Below are positions 16,363 through 25,272 of a stretch of DNA of 64,000 nt, one piece after another; position 1 is the stretch's first letter, and the number at the start of each line of letters is the position of its first letter. This stretch comes from Plebeiibacterium marinum. Its GTDB lineage: Bacteria; Bacteroidota; Bacteroidia; Bacteroidales; Marinilabiliaceae. A program made the position numbers and the translations under genes. Where the stretch lies: NCBI RefSeq assembly GCF_026013615.1, contig NZ_JAPDPI010000017.1, positions 1 through 64,000 of the forward strand, written 5' to 3'. The notes below the pieces were generated by a model. It did no database searches. It was not told where the DNA came from and saw only the letters and a list, made by a program, of their open reading frames with translations.

Positions 16363-16495
16363 CAATTAAGAAATGAAATACCCAAATAGGGTAACAAAAT
16401 ATTTAAAGTCTTAAATTTTCTCATAGTTTAGGGTTAGGTTTGGTTAAAGATCGAAAGCCGTTGTCATTTTCTAAGACAGCGGCTTTCACTTTTTT
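16363..16495 (+). ncRNA. Candidate small RNA or attenuated leader
   Basis: A promoter matching consensus is followed about 90 bases later by a strong intrinsic terminator, giving a discrete transcript of about 130 bases upstream of the threonylcarbamoyl-AMP synthase gene. A 13-codon ORF (ATG at 16373, MKYPNRVTKYLKS) lies at its 5' end and could be a leader peptide or chance. No known riboswitch or RNA family is recognised. Confidence 0.5.
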
Positions 16496-16496
16496 A
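16453..16496 (+). terminator. Intrinsic terminator of the candidate small RNA
   Basis: The stem GAAAGCCGTTGTC (16453-16465) pairs with GACAGCGGCTTTC (16475-16487) with one mismatch over a 9-base loop, followed by ACTTTTTTA. Confidence 0.75.
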
Positions 16497-16564
16497 TAGC
16501 AGTTAGTTTAAATAATTATCGTTAAATTTCAGATCTTTATAATCATCTATAAAACAATTAATTT

Positions 16565-17179
16565 ATGCTATTAAAGATATATCCGGAAAACCCGAATCCC
16601 AAGGACATTATATATGTTACAGAAGAACTTCGCAAAGGTGCCGTAGTGATATACCCCACAGACACTGTATACGGAATTGGGTGCGATATCAATAATTCAA
16701 AGGCCGTAGAACGTGTTGCCAGGTTAAAAAACATAAACCTTAAAAAAGAACACCTCTCATTTATCTGTTACGACCTAAGCCACATTTCCGATTATACAAA
16801 AAGCCTGAGCAACAATACATTTAAAATCATGAAACGTAACCTGCCCGGGCCTTTCACCTTTATTTTAAATGCCAACAGCAACGTTCCCAAACTTTTTAAA
16901 AACAACAAAAAAACAGTAGGGATCAGGATACCTGACAATAATATCATTCGCGATTTAGTAAAAGAACTGGGGAATCCCATCCTGAGCACTTCCGTTATAG
17001 ATGAGGACGACATTATTGAATACACCACTGATCCGGAGTTAATATACGAAAAGTTCTCAAAACATGTGGATATTGTCATTGATGGCGGTTACGGAAACAA
17101 CACCCCCTCTACAATTGTCAACTGCACAAATGGAGACCTTGAAATTATCAGACAAGGGAAAGGCGAATTAGAACACTAA
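16565..17179 (+). CDS. Threonylcarbamoyl-AMP synthase (YrdC/Sua5 family)
   Basis: Makes threonylcarbamoyl-AMP from threonine, bicarbonate and ATP for the t6A37 modification of tRNA. The YrdC domain fills the 204 residues: KGAVVIYPTDTVYGIGCD near residues 24-41, the KxR-type substrate motif in ARLKN, PGPFTFIL, VGIRIPD, and the C-terminal IVIDGGYGNNTPSTIVN with EIIRQGKGE. There is no Sua5 C-terminal domain, so it is the short TsaC/YwlC type. It is cytoplasmic. The candidate leader RNA upstream could control it by attenuation. Confidence 0.93.
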   Translation: MLLKIYPENPNPKDIIYVTEELRKGAVVIYPTDTVYGIGCDINNSKAVERVARLKNINLKKEHLSFICYDLSHISDYTKSLSNNTFKIMKRNLPGPFTFILNANSNVPKLFKNNKKTVGIRIPDNNIIRDLVKELGNPILSTSVIDEDDIIEYTTDPELIYEKFSKHVDIVIDGGYGNNTPSTIVNCTNGDLEIIRQGKGELEH

Positions 17180-17197
17180 AAACCAATTATCAACCCA

Positions 17198-18649
17198 TTA
17201 GTTTTTCCAAAAATACGGAGAAAACAACAACACCACCGTAAATATCTCCAAACGCCCAATCAGCATCAAAAACGACAAAAACCACTTACCAAAGTCAGGA
17301 ACATGTGCAAAATTAACTGCAGGGCCAACCTCACCTAACCCGGGACCTATATTTCCTATACACGTAGCAACAGCACCTATTGATGTATCCAGGTTATACC
17401 CCATTACTGACATGATTATCATACTTACCCCTACAATCAACATATAGATTACAATAAAAGCCAAAACATTAGTTACTACCTGCGAAGAAACAGCCTTAGA
17501 GTTAAACCTTACTGGTATTACGGCATTGGGATGTATCAACCTCTTTAATTCAAAGTAAGCATTTTTCAACAAAATAACTATCCTCATTACCTTAATTCCC
17601 CCACCTGTAGAACCAGCACTACCTCCAACAAACATCAACATAAACATGACAATGCTTAAAGTTGGAAACCACACCAAATAATCAGCAGTAGCATATCCTG
17701 TGGTGGTTATTAAAGAAACAACCTGAAATAAGGAATCCCGTATCGCTCTTTCTACCGTATCCACATCACCTGAAACATACAAAACAACAGCAACCAAAGC
17801 TGATACCAACAAAACAAACCCCAGGTAATACTTAAACTCCTCATCCTTATAAATACGTTTAAACCTTCCCATAAATGCGCTGTACGACAAAGTGAAATTT
17901 GCCCCGGCCACAAACATAAAAACGATTATCACATATTGAATAAAAGCAGAATCATAGAAAGCAACACTGGCCTGCTTTGTTGAGTAACCTCCCGTAGCCA
18001 TTGTGGTAAAGGAATGACATACTGCATCAAACAAAGTCATGCCACCACCCCATAGCAAAATGGTTTCCACAGCTGTATATACAACATATATACCCCATAA
18101 CCTTTTAGCCGTATCGGCTATACGCGGATGCAACTTATCAGGTACCGGCCCAGGAACCTCTGCCATAAACAACTGCATCCCTCCTACACCCAACACCGGC
18201 AAAATGGCCAATGATAAAACAATTATCCCCATTCCTCCAAGCCACTGGATGATACTGCGCCAAAATAAGATCCCGTGAGGCAGAGCTTCAATATCATTTA
18301 AAATAGATGAACCCGTAGTGGTGAAACCCGACATGGTTTCAAAAAAAGCATCTGTAAATGATGGGATTGCCTTACTCAAATAAAAAGGAAGTAAACCAAA
18401 AAACGAAAATACCAGCCAAACCATCGTTACAATAACATAGCCCTCCCGCTTACCAATACTTTTGGGAGCCTTATGATTTGCAAGCCACAATACACCCCCT
18501 GTTGCAATACATATAAGTGCTGATTGCAAAAAGTACGGCATATCGTATTCACCATAACCTGCTGCCACAAGGGCCGACAACAACATAAAAACCCCTTCAA
18601 CTACCAGTAAAAGTCCCATAACCAACAGGACTACACGAACATTAAGCAT
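17198..18649 (-). CDS. trkH: Trk potassium uptake membrane subunit
   Basis: The K+-translocating pore protein of the Trk system in the inner membrane. The 483 residues carry about ten hydrophobic helices and four selectivity-filter loops: SGFTTTGSSIL, TMATGGYSTK, ITTTGYATAD and CIGNIGPGLGE, each with the expected glycine. The loop SAGSTGGGIKVMR before the last pore repeat is the family's gating loop. The gene for the regulatory subunit TrkA lies directly upstream on the same strand (68-base gap), so the two are probably one operon. Confidence 0.96.
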   Translation of the reverse strand: MLNVRVVLLVMGLLLVVEGVFMLLSALVAAGYGEYDMPYFLQSALICIATGGVLWLANHKAPKSIGKREGYVIVTMVWLVFSFFGLLPFYLSKAIPSFTDAFFETMSGFTTTGSSILNDIEALPHGILFWRSIIQWLGGMGIIVLSLAILPVLGVGGMQLFMAEVPGPVPDKLHPRIADTAKRLWGIYVVYTAVETILLWGGGMTLFDAVCHSFTTMATGGYSTKQASVAFYDSAFIQYVIIVFMFVAGANFTLSYSAFMGRFKRIYKDEEFKYYLGFVLLVSALVAVVLYVSGDVDTVERAIRDSLFQVVSLITTTGYATADYLVWFPTLSIVMFMLMFVGGSAGSTGGGIKVMRIVILLKNAYFELKRLIHPNAVIPVRFNSKAVSSQVVTNVLAFIVIYMLIVGVSMIIMSVMGYNLDTSIGAVATCIGNIGPGLGEVGPAVNFAHVPDFGKWFLSFLMLIGRLEIFTVVLLFSPYFWKN

Positions 18650-18717
18650 ACTCTAATGTGGTTTAGCTTTAAACATAAGCTTTAAATCAAACAATCCCAA
18701 TGCAATATGCACCAAAA

Positions 18718-20058
18718 CTAACTAAACATCTTTTCTATCTTACGTATTCCGGAAGGCATAGCAAAAACAACTACTTTATCGTTAGGTATAATCTGAGTAT
18801 TTCCTGTAACAATAATAGCCTGACCACTCCTTATTACACCTCCAACATTTACATCTTTAGGCAACTTTAGTTCACTCAAACGACCTTTCGTAATTTTGGA
18901 TCCTTCACTGGCCACAAACTCCAAAACTTCAGCTTCGGAGGAAGTTAAACATTTAACATGCGAAACCCTGGCCTTAACCGTATAACGATATATATAACTT
19001 GCCGCTATCAGCTTTTTATTAATCAAAGTACCAATACCAATATTTTCAGCCAAATCTATGTAATCCATATTTTCAACCTCGGCCACCGTTTTTCTTACCC
19101 CCATCTTTTTTGCAAGCTGACAGGCCAGGATATTTACTTCTGAATTAGCCGTAACTGCAACAAATGCATCCATTTTTTTGATTCCCTCATCCTTTAAGAG
19201 CTCCAGATTTCTCCCATCACCATTTATCACCAGCGTGCTCTCCAAGGTATCTGCCAGGCGGGTACTTTTATCCCTATCTATTTCAATAAGCTTTACATTA
19301 TAATAACCTTCGAGGCGTTGGGCTACTTTTTTCCCTATCCTACTTCCCCCAAGAATCATTACATTTTTTACATCAAACTGCTCTTTTCCACTATCTTCCA
19401 TAACCTGCTTTGCCCCTTCAGGAGTAGTAATAAAGTAAGCCAGGTCATTATGCCTGAACGTTTCATTACCCCTTGGAATAATAGTGTACCCCTCACGGTT
19501 AATTGCCACGGTGTTATACAGCTTCTGGTCGTGCATTTCAGCAACTTCGGCCAAAGTTTTATTTACGATAGGGGCATTATCTCGGATCTTTACACCATAC
19601 AAAATCAGCTTCCCATCAGAAAAATCTATTTGCTGACGGATACCAACCCTTTTTAATGAAGTTCGAATCTCTTTAGCTGCAAGCTGTTCGGGATAAATCA
19701 ACTCATCCACTCCCAACTGCTTGAAAAACTCCTTGTTCTCAGGTAATAAATACTCGTAATTATTAATACGCGCTATGGTGACTTTTGCACCCAGTTTTTT
19801 TGCCAATATTGCAGACATGATACTAAGTTCCTCATATGGAGGAACAGCAATAAACAGATCACACGAGCTAACATTGGCCTGCTTCAAATCTTCAATAGAA
19901 GACACCGACCCCACTATGGTCATCAAATCAAAATGAGCATCAATCTGACGTAAACGCTCCTCGTTATCATCAATCAATATTACATCATGGTTCGCATTGC
20001 ACATCATTTTTGCCACATGCGTACCAACTTCTCCTGCTCCTGCAATAATTATTCTCAT
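18718..20058 (-). CDS. trkA: Trk potassium transporter NAD-binding subunit
   Basis: The cytosolic gating ring protein of the Trk system. Its 446 residues hold two RCK_N-RCK_C repeats: Rossmann motifs GAGEVGTHVAK (6-16) with an acidic end IDDN, and GGSRIGKKVA near 235 with EIDRD. The C-terminal TrkA_C segment ends in GNTQIIPNDKVVVFA. It probably senses NAD(H) or ATP and opens TrkH. It lies upstream of trkH and shows no membrane segment. Confidence 0.96.
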   Translation of the reverse strand: MRIIIAGAGEVGTHVAKMMCNANHDVILIDDNEERLRQIDAHFDLMTIVGSVSSIEDLKQANVSSCDLFIAVPPYEELSIMSAILAKKLGAKVTIARINNYEYLLPENKEFFKQLGVDELIYPEQLAAKEIRTSLKRVGIRQQIDFSDGKLILYGVKIRDNAPIVNKTLAEVAEMHDQKLYNTVAINREGYTIIPRGNETFRHNDLAYFITTPEGAKQVMEDSGKEQFDVKNVMILGGSRIGKKVAQRLEGYYNVKLIEIDRDKSTRLADTLESTLVINGDGRNLELLKDEGIKKMDAFVAVTANSEVNILACQLAKKMGVRKTVAEVENMDYIDLAENIGIGTLINKKLIAASYIYRYTVKARVSHVKCLTSSEAEVLEFVASEGSKITKGRLSELKLPKDVNVGGVIRSGQAIIVTGNTQIIPNDKVVVFAMPSGIRKIEKMFS

Positions 20059-20113
20059 CGCTATATTAATTCAAAGTATTTCTGTAATGATACATTTTTG
20101 CGAAAAAACGCAG

Positions 20114-20142
20114 CAAATTTAAAAGATAATATTAAAAACAAC
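20114..20142 (-). promoter_or_regulatory. Possible trkA promoter
   Basis: On the minus strand TAAATTTG (20121-20114) fits the -7 consensus; GTTG lies 17 bases upstream, closer than the usual 19-21. It is about 55 bases before the trkA ATG. Confidence 0.3.
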
Positions 20143-20192
20143 TCATTGCAAGCGAAATTTTTACTGACTATTTGAAACTAATTTTAAATACT

Positions 20193-22226
20193 TCACAAAG
20201 ACACTGCTCCCCCCAGGGAAACAAAATAAAGATTTTCATAGGTTGATTTAAAACGCCTTAGCAAAGCCCTTGCCTTATATTTTGGTACCGACGAATCAAA
20301 AACTACTTTTTTATCGCCACAAAATTCCAATATATCACAAACTACTTTTTGGGGAACCCGCTGTGTTAGAACTATAAAATCAATCTCTTCTTTTACACAC
20401 TCCAAAACATCAACATCAAGCAATCCATTGATTACAACTCCATGCTGATAACCATTTGCAACAAAGCAAATAGAAGAATCTTCTATACCCATCCTTTTTG
20501 CTTCACTTCGTAAATGATAATTCCACAAAGGCAAAACAGATTGCGACATAGTTTTGGAATCAATACTATCACTTATTAAACTGTCTGCCATTTGGGATGA
20601 CAAACAAGATACTGCAGTATGCCCTTTTACATCATGTACAACAATCAAATCTTTCGACATTCGTGAAATTGAAGCCATTATATTGGTTCCCACTACAAAT
20701 ACAAAGGCAACAAGAGTCATCTTTAAAAAGAAAATCCGCTTATTTTGCTGAAAAATAACCAGCGCACTCATTCCTGCATAAATCCCAAACATTTCCACTT
20801 CGCCAATCTGAATGCCTGAAAATTTTGAAAAAGGCAATTCGTTTATCCAATGCGAAAACTGCAACATAAAACCCATCACATCTTCCACTCCCCCTATTAT
20901 TAATTCATTGATCACAGAACCTCTATCAAAAACCATTAAAACAAATCCCCCCACAAACACAAATGGAACAACAGGGACTATTATCACATTAGAAATCAAA
21001 AACCAAACAGGAAAATAACCAAACGCATATATACTTAATGGAGCAGTACCTATTTGCGCCGCTAACGAAAGAGAACACAAATTCCACACAAGCCTCATCC
21101 AGGGAGTTTTAAAATACCAAACTCCATTTATCTTAGGGTAAAAATAAACAATGGATGCAACAGCAAAAAAACTTAACCAAAACCCCAGGTTCAAGATAGC
21201 TTCGGGCGTAAAAAGTAATATCACAAACGCAGAAATAGCCAGCGAATGATAAATATTATAATGAAGGTTTGAGTATTTTGAAATTGCAAATACCGAAAAC
21301 ATAACCGAAGCGCGGAATACAGAAGGCGACATACCTGTGAGAGAGGCATAAAACCACAAACAGAATAAAACAACGGACAATTTGAAAAACTTTAGTCCAG
21401 GCCCTTTTATTGGCGATAAAAGAAACATCAATAAAAGATATATGATCCCCACATGCATGCCAGAAATGGAAATAACATGAATAATCCCTGCTCCGGAAAA
21501 CTCCAACCTGGTATCATAATCCATGTCTGCCTTAGAACCAATCAATAACGCAGACAGGACACCTCTTTCTTTATCAGGAAAACCCAAACAGGCTATCCTT
21601 TTTTCACACCACTTTCGTAACAAATACAAGTGACAATTAACAGAAAAACCCCTTTTAAATTTGACACAATCGTTGCTATGAATAAAAAATTGCCCCAACA
21701 CCCCACGCTTTTGAAGATACAGGGAGTAATCGAAGGTATAAGGGTTGCTATTGGGCACAACTTTTTGCAAGCAAGCCCTAAACGCAATTCTATCGCCCGG
21801 AACCAAAGCCCGGGACAAACTATCCACATAATAGAATATATGGGCTTTAAATCCTTCTGCCTTACTGTTTTGTTCACTATTACACCTCACTTCTACCGTT
21901 TGCCCCTTTAAATTTTCTCTCAAAACTTTTGAAATGGTAGCTGTATATACAAACTCGTGGTTATAATCCGGTTCAAAATCATTAACCATTCCATTACTCC
22001 AGCCACCCACCAGCAACACTAAAGAAATGCCAATACCCGTCAACCAGCGGGCGGAATATTTTCTTTCAAGGCGAAAAACAAGATAGAACAACAAAAACAG
22101 ACTCAACAACAAAAACACTCCATAAAAAACCGGCTTTATTGGAATAAAAAAAGACAAAAAGCGTCCCAGAATAAATGGTATAAGAATACGGACAAATGGG
22201 AACGCCCCAAAAGGAAAAGTTTTCAT
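20193..22226 (-). CDS. comEC: ComEC/Rec2-family DNA-uptake channel
   Basis: An inner-membrane protein of 677 residues. The N-terminus has 2-3 hydrophobic helices and a DUF4131-like OB region; the central Competence domain holds GSKADMDYDTRLEFSGAG and HVISISGMHVGI (about 230-262), followed by many helices. The C-terminal 150 residues form a soluble tail (DLIVVHDVKGHTAVS onward) where full-length relatives carry a metallo-beta-lactamase domain; here metal-binding histidine clusters are missing, as in many Bacteroidota homologues. It would pass single-stranded DNA across the membrane. No other competence genes are near. Confidence 0.9.
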   Translation of the reverse strand: MKTFPFGAFPFVRILIPFILGRFLSFFIPIKPVFYGVFLLLSLFLLFYLVFRLERKYSARWLTGIGISLVLLVGGWSNGMVNDFEPDYNHEFVYTATISKVLRENLKGQTVEVRCNSEQNSKAEGFKAHIFYYVDSLSRALVPGDRIAFRACLQKVVPNSNPYTFDYSLYLQKRGVLGQFFIHSNDCVKFKRGFSVNCHLYLLRKWCEKRIACLGFPDKERGVLSALLIGSKADMDYDTRLEFSGAGIIHVISISGMHVGIIYLLLMFLLSPIKGPGLKFFKLSVVLFCLWFYASLTGMSPSVFRASVMFSVFAISKYSNLHYNIYHSLAISAFVILLFTPEAILNLGFWLSFFAVASIVYFYPKINGVWYFKTPWMRLVWNLCSLSLAAQIGTAPLSIYAFGYFPVWFLISNVIIVPVVPFVFVGGFVLMVFDRGSVINELIIGGVEDVMGFMLQFSHWINELPFSKFSGIQIGEVEMFGIYAGMSALVIFQQNKRIFFLKMTLVAFVFVVGTNIMASISRMSKDLIVVHDVKGHTAVSCLSSQMADSLISDSIDSKTMSQSVLPLWNYHLRSEAKRMGIEDSSICFVANGYQHGVVINGLLDVDVLECVKEEIDFIVLTQRVPQKVVCDILEFCGDKKVVFDSSVPKYKARALLRRFKSTYENLYFVSLGGAVSL

Positions 22227-22264
22227 TAAATTAACAGCTTGATTAAAGATGGATTTATGCAGAC

Positions 22265-22654
22265 TTAATCTTCTTCAAAAAATTCTTTTATGGCTCCAAG
22301 ATAGTAGTCATTCCATCCTTCACAAATATCATCAAAATCATCTTCAGGAATATTGGTGTGCACCAACTCCACCTGGCAGAGATTTTTTTGTTCAAAAATC
22401 TTTATTGTAACAATAGATGGTTCCTCCTGCTCACCAAAATACCATTGCTGAACTACTTTTTTATTTGTTTCAAACTCAATATTCTTACCTGCAATATCTC
22501 CTTCCCATAGTGAAAACTCCGACCCCGGCTCAGTACTCATCACGGCAGGATACCCCGACCACAATTCAATTGTAAATGGATTTGTTAATGCTGCATATAT
22601 GTCCTCAGCCTCAGCCTTAATTTTCAATCTGGTTTTATAGTCTTTAAAACTCAT
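22265..22654 (-). CDS. SRPBCC/AHSA1-like START-domain protein
   Basis: A 129-residue small-molecule or chaperone-binding fold of the Bet v1/SRPBCC type. Visible marks: an N-terminal strand and helix with AEDIYAALTNPFTIELWSG, the mid-chain EFSLWEGDIAGKNIEFE, and a C-terminal helix GWNDYYLGAIKEFFE. The track start at 22735 adds 27 residues that run through the terminator of the preceding gene; the ATG at 22654 is preferred. Related proteins include Aha1-like Hsp90 activators and polyketide cyclases; the ligand is unknown. It lies 38 bases upstream of comEC. Confidence 0.82.
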   Translation of the reverse strand: MSFKDYKTRLKIKAEAEDIYAALTNPFTIELWSGYPAVMSTEPGSEFSLWEGDIAGKNIEFETNKKVVQQWYFGEQEEPSIVTIKIFEQKNLCQVELVHTNIPEDDFDDICEGWNDYYLGAIKEFFEED

Positions 22655-22701
22655 TTTATATATTTTTTTAAAATTTTTTCTTAGCTCCAAAACAAAGATA
22701 T

Positions 22702-22730
22702 AAAAAAAGCCACCTCTTAAAAGAGATGGC
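22702..22730 (-). terminator. Terminator of the C1 aminopeptidase gene
   Basis: Read on the minus strand, GCCATCTCTT and AAGAGGTGGC form a 10-pair stem (one G-U) followed by TTTTTTTA, about 90 bases behind the peptidase stop. Confidence 0.75.
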
Positions 22731-22817
22731 CTCATCCTGATACCATAATTTACTTGATTGGGTAAAACGTTGATGATGATATCGGAATTTTTTATTTAAT
22801 TCAAAAGACAATGCTTA

Positions 22818-24035
22818 TTACTTTAAACCTAACTTCTTCTTTAGTTCTTTTGGAAGAACATTTTTATTGATCATTATGTTCATGGTTTTAAGCAAAACAA
22901 AAGGTTCTGAGGCATAAAAGTACCCATCATACTTATTATTAGTATCCCATGAATTTTTTACTTTATAATAGCATTTTCCTTCCTGATCCTTTACCATCCC
23001 GGTAATATGCATTCCATGATCATCTGTTGTAAGGTAATTATCAAACAATTCCTGACGCATTTCTGCCGATACCGACTTTTCTTTTACAGGACCATCAAAA
23101 CTAAACATCATTCTTTCCCTTTCAGCTTTGGTCATACTCTCCCATTTTGATCTTTCCGAATCAGATAATTCTTCAATATCATTTTCAGGAACTATGGCTA
23201 CCCCATTTCTGAATGAAAAACCCTTTTCACTAACATCCGAAGCCCAGGCAAACGTATGTCCCTGTTCAAGCGACGAATGCATAACCTCTTTTAAATCATC
23301 CAGCGTAACATTATATACCTCACCCCAAACCCAGTTATCAGGCACCTCAAAAATAAACTTTGAATAATAGGGGTGATGGGTAAAAGATGTAACGATGATA
23401 TAATCTTCAGGATTAATCCCTGTATATTCTTTAGCAAACGACTGTGGAGTATATTCTTTACCTTTATATGAAAAAGTTTCAGGGTAAACACCCAGGTAAG
23501 CATCCAAAATACCATTAAAACCCTTATGCCATACAGTAGACAACTTCTTGTTTTTATTTGTGATTACAGCATCTACATATGATTTTAACAAGGCATCCAT
23601 TTCACCATGTACATGCTTCGACTCACCATAATGCAAACCATCATAGGCACCTTCCGGAACCAAACCATAATTACGCCAAACATACAACAAATCTTCAAAC
23701 GAACCTCCTGCGCCAAAATTTAAGTTACCATGTAAACGAACATACTTGCTTGCCTTATCTGAATAACAGTTTCTTACTACAAACATTTCAGATAAGTCAA
23801 CAGGCTCCTTTCCTGCTTTTAACATTTCTGATTCCAAAAACGATAATCCTGAAAAACTCCAACACGTACCTGATCTGTTTTGATTCTTAACTGATGTAGC
23901 CTCTAAATCATAAATAGTTTCAAATTGATATCCCTCTTTAGCTTCATCTTGCGCCCAACTTGACTGAATGGTCAACACAATTAACAACAAGCTACAAAGC
24001 ATTTTCATTTTCATCATTTTCCTTATATTATTCAT
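22818..24035 (-). CDS. Exported papain-like aminopeptidase C (bleomycin-hydrolase type)
   Basis: A C1B cysteine peptidase that trims N-terminal residues from peptides. The 405 residues begin with a signal peptide (LCSLLLIVLTIQSSWA), so the enzyme is exported, unlike cytosolic PepC. Catalytic residues are visible: Cys in NRSGTCWSFSG (about residue 57), His in DHGMHITGM, Asn in VKNSWDT. The chain ends in a lysine-rich tail (KELKKKLGLK); bleomycin hydrolases use their C-terminus to limit access to the active site. It is a single gene with its own terminator; with the S46 peptidase farther on it suggests growth on peptides. Confidence 0.93.
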   Translation of the reverse strand: MNNIRKMMKMKMLCSLLLIVLTIQSSWAQDEAKEGYQFETIYDLEATSVKNQNRSGTCWSFSGLSFLESEMLKAGKEPVDLSEMFVVRNCYSDKASKYVRLHGNLNFGAGGSFEDLLYVWRNYGLVPEGAYDGLHYGESKHVHGEMDALLKSYVDAVITNKNKKLSTVWHKGFNGILDAYLGVYPETFSYKGKEYTPQSFAKEYTGINPEDYIIVTSFTHHPYYSKFIFEVPDNWVWGEVYNVTLDDLKEVMHSSLEQGHTFAWASDVSEKGFSFRNGVAIVPENDIEELSDSERSKWESMTKAERERMMFSFDGPVKEKSVSAEMRQELFDNYLTTDDHGMHITGMVKDQEGKCYYKVKNSWDTNNKYDGYFYASEPFVLLKTMNIMINKNVLPKELKKKLGLK

Positions 24036-24198
24036 TATTAGATAAATATTCTACAAAAAAGCACCCCTTCTTTGGAAAGTTCACAAAGAAAATAAATATC
24101 ATATTATTATTTAATGATATATTACAGGTTTTCAGCCAATATCTAAACCCAACACATAAATCAACTTAAAATGCAGTAGAAAGCTTACTTCTCCAGCC

Positions 24199-25272
24199 TT
24201 ATTTATTTAAAATCCTGCCTATAAGATTTTTAACCTCTCCCCTCTGGATTTTATCTGTGTCAGTACAGGGGAATGAAGGGATTTGCACTATTTCTTTAGG
24301 CTTTTCATATTTAGATAAAGAAGTATTTAGGGACAGGATTGTTTTCACCTCATTAATATTACAACCTTCCAAAACCACCAACACTACCTTCTCCCCAAGC
24401 ACCTCATCTTCAACAGAAGACACTAAACAGGCAGCAGACAGGACTTTACTTAGCTTTTTCTCAATTTCTTCAGGAAACAGTTTAATCCCTCCTGAATTAA
24501 TCACATTATCATACCTCCCTTTCCATTTAAACTCTAACGGAGATACTAAATCAACAATATCGTTAGTAATTAATTTTTCATTTAAAACATCCGGCGCATC
24601 AATTACCAGGCAATTTCTTGAATCAACTTGAAACAACACATTTGGCATGGCTCTAAAATTAGCCTCTCCCACCCTGCGGACCGCCACATGCGAAACTGTT
24701 TCCGTCATTCCATAAGTCTCATAGCAGACCGTACCTGCATTATGCAATCCACTTTTAATATCCTCATTTAAAGCCCCCCCTCCAATAATTACAACACCAA
24801 CCTTATCGCCCTGGCAAATACTATTGAGACAATTAGTTACTTGCATGGGTATCATGGCAGCAAAATCAACTTTTGTTTGAATTTCATTTAAAGGATTGCC
24901 CGTAGGCTCTTTTAACAACAAATTAAACCCACCAACAAAGGCACGAACCAACATCATTTTTCCGGCTATATAATTGGCTGACAAACACAAAAGCACTGTT
25001 TTTTCGGATGACAAGTTAAAATACTTTACTGTTTTGGCAGCAGAAGCAATCATATGTTTTTTATACAATCGGATCGTTTTAGGTTTACCTGTAGATCCGG
25101 ATGTACACCCCATAACATGAGCTGAATCACTTACCCATTCAAGTATAAAAGAATATACAGGCTTTATCCATTCCGGGATTGCTTTATCACTCAACTTTTC
25201 TTCACAAAAGGAAACCAACCCCTCTTTTTCCCTGTAAATCCCATCAAGTTTTATTCCCTGATAACCCTTCAT
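24199..25272 (-). CDS. menE: O-succinylbenzoate--CoA ligase
   Basis: Activates o-succinylbenzoate with ATP and CoA in menaquinone synthesis. An adenylate-forming enzyme of 357 residues, about 100 shorter than the Bacillus type, as usual in this phylum because the N-terminal subdomain is trimmed. Motifs: P-loop GCTSGSTGKPK (55-65), YGMTETVSH near 190, WKGRYDNVINSGGIKLFPEEIE near 275, and the C-terminal PFCTDTDKIQR-like hinge lysine region (PCTDTDKIQRGEV). The ATG overlaps the menC stop by four bases (ATGA), so translation is coupled. Confidence 0.94.
   Translation of the reverse strand: MKGYQGIKLDGIYREKEGLVSFCEEKLSDKAIPEWIKPVYSFILEWVSDSAHVMGCTSGSTGKPKTIRLYKKHMIASAAKTVKYFNLSSEKTVLLCLSANYIAGKMMLVRAFVGGFNLLLKEPTGNPLNEIQTKVDFAAMIPMQVTNCLNSICQGDKVGVVIIGGGALNEDIKSGLHNAGTVCYETYGMTETVSHVAVRRVGEANFRAMPNVLFQVDSRNCLVIDAPDVLNEKLITNDIVDLVSPLEFKWKGRYDNVINSGGIKLFPEEIEKKLSKVLSAACLVSSVEDEVLGEKVVLVVLEGCNINEVKTILSLNTSLSKYEKPKEIVQIPSFPCTDTDKIQRGEVKNLIGRILNK

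Noticed and set aside
20193-22226. Truncated ComEC pseudogene
   Set aside because: The missing metallo-beta-lactamase domain looked like damage, but the frame is intact to a soluble tail and many Bacteroidota homologues have this form.
24199-25272. MenE as a truncated gene
   Set aside because: At 357 residues it is shorter than the Bacillus enzyme, but all catalytic motifs are present and short forms are usual in the phylum.
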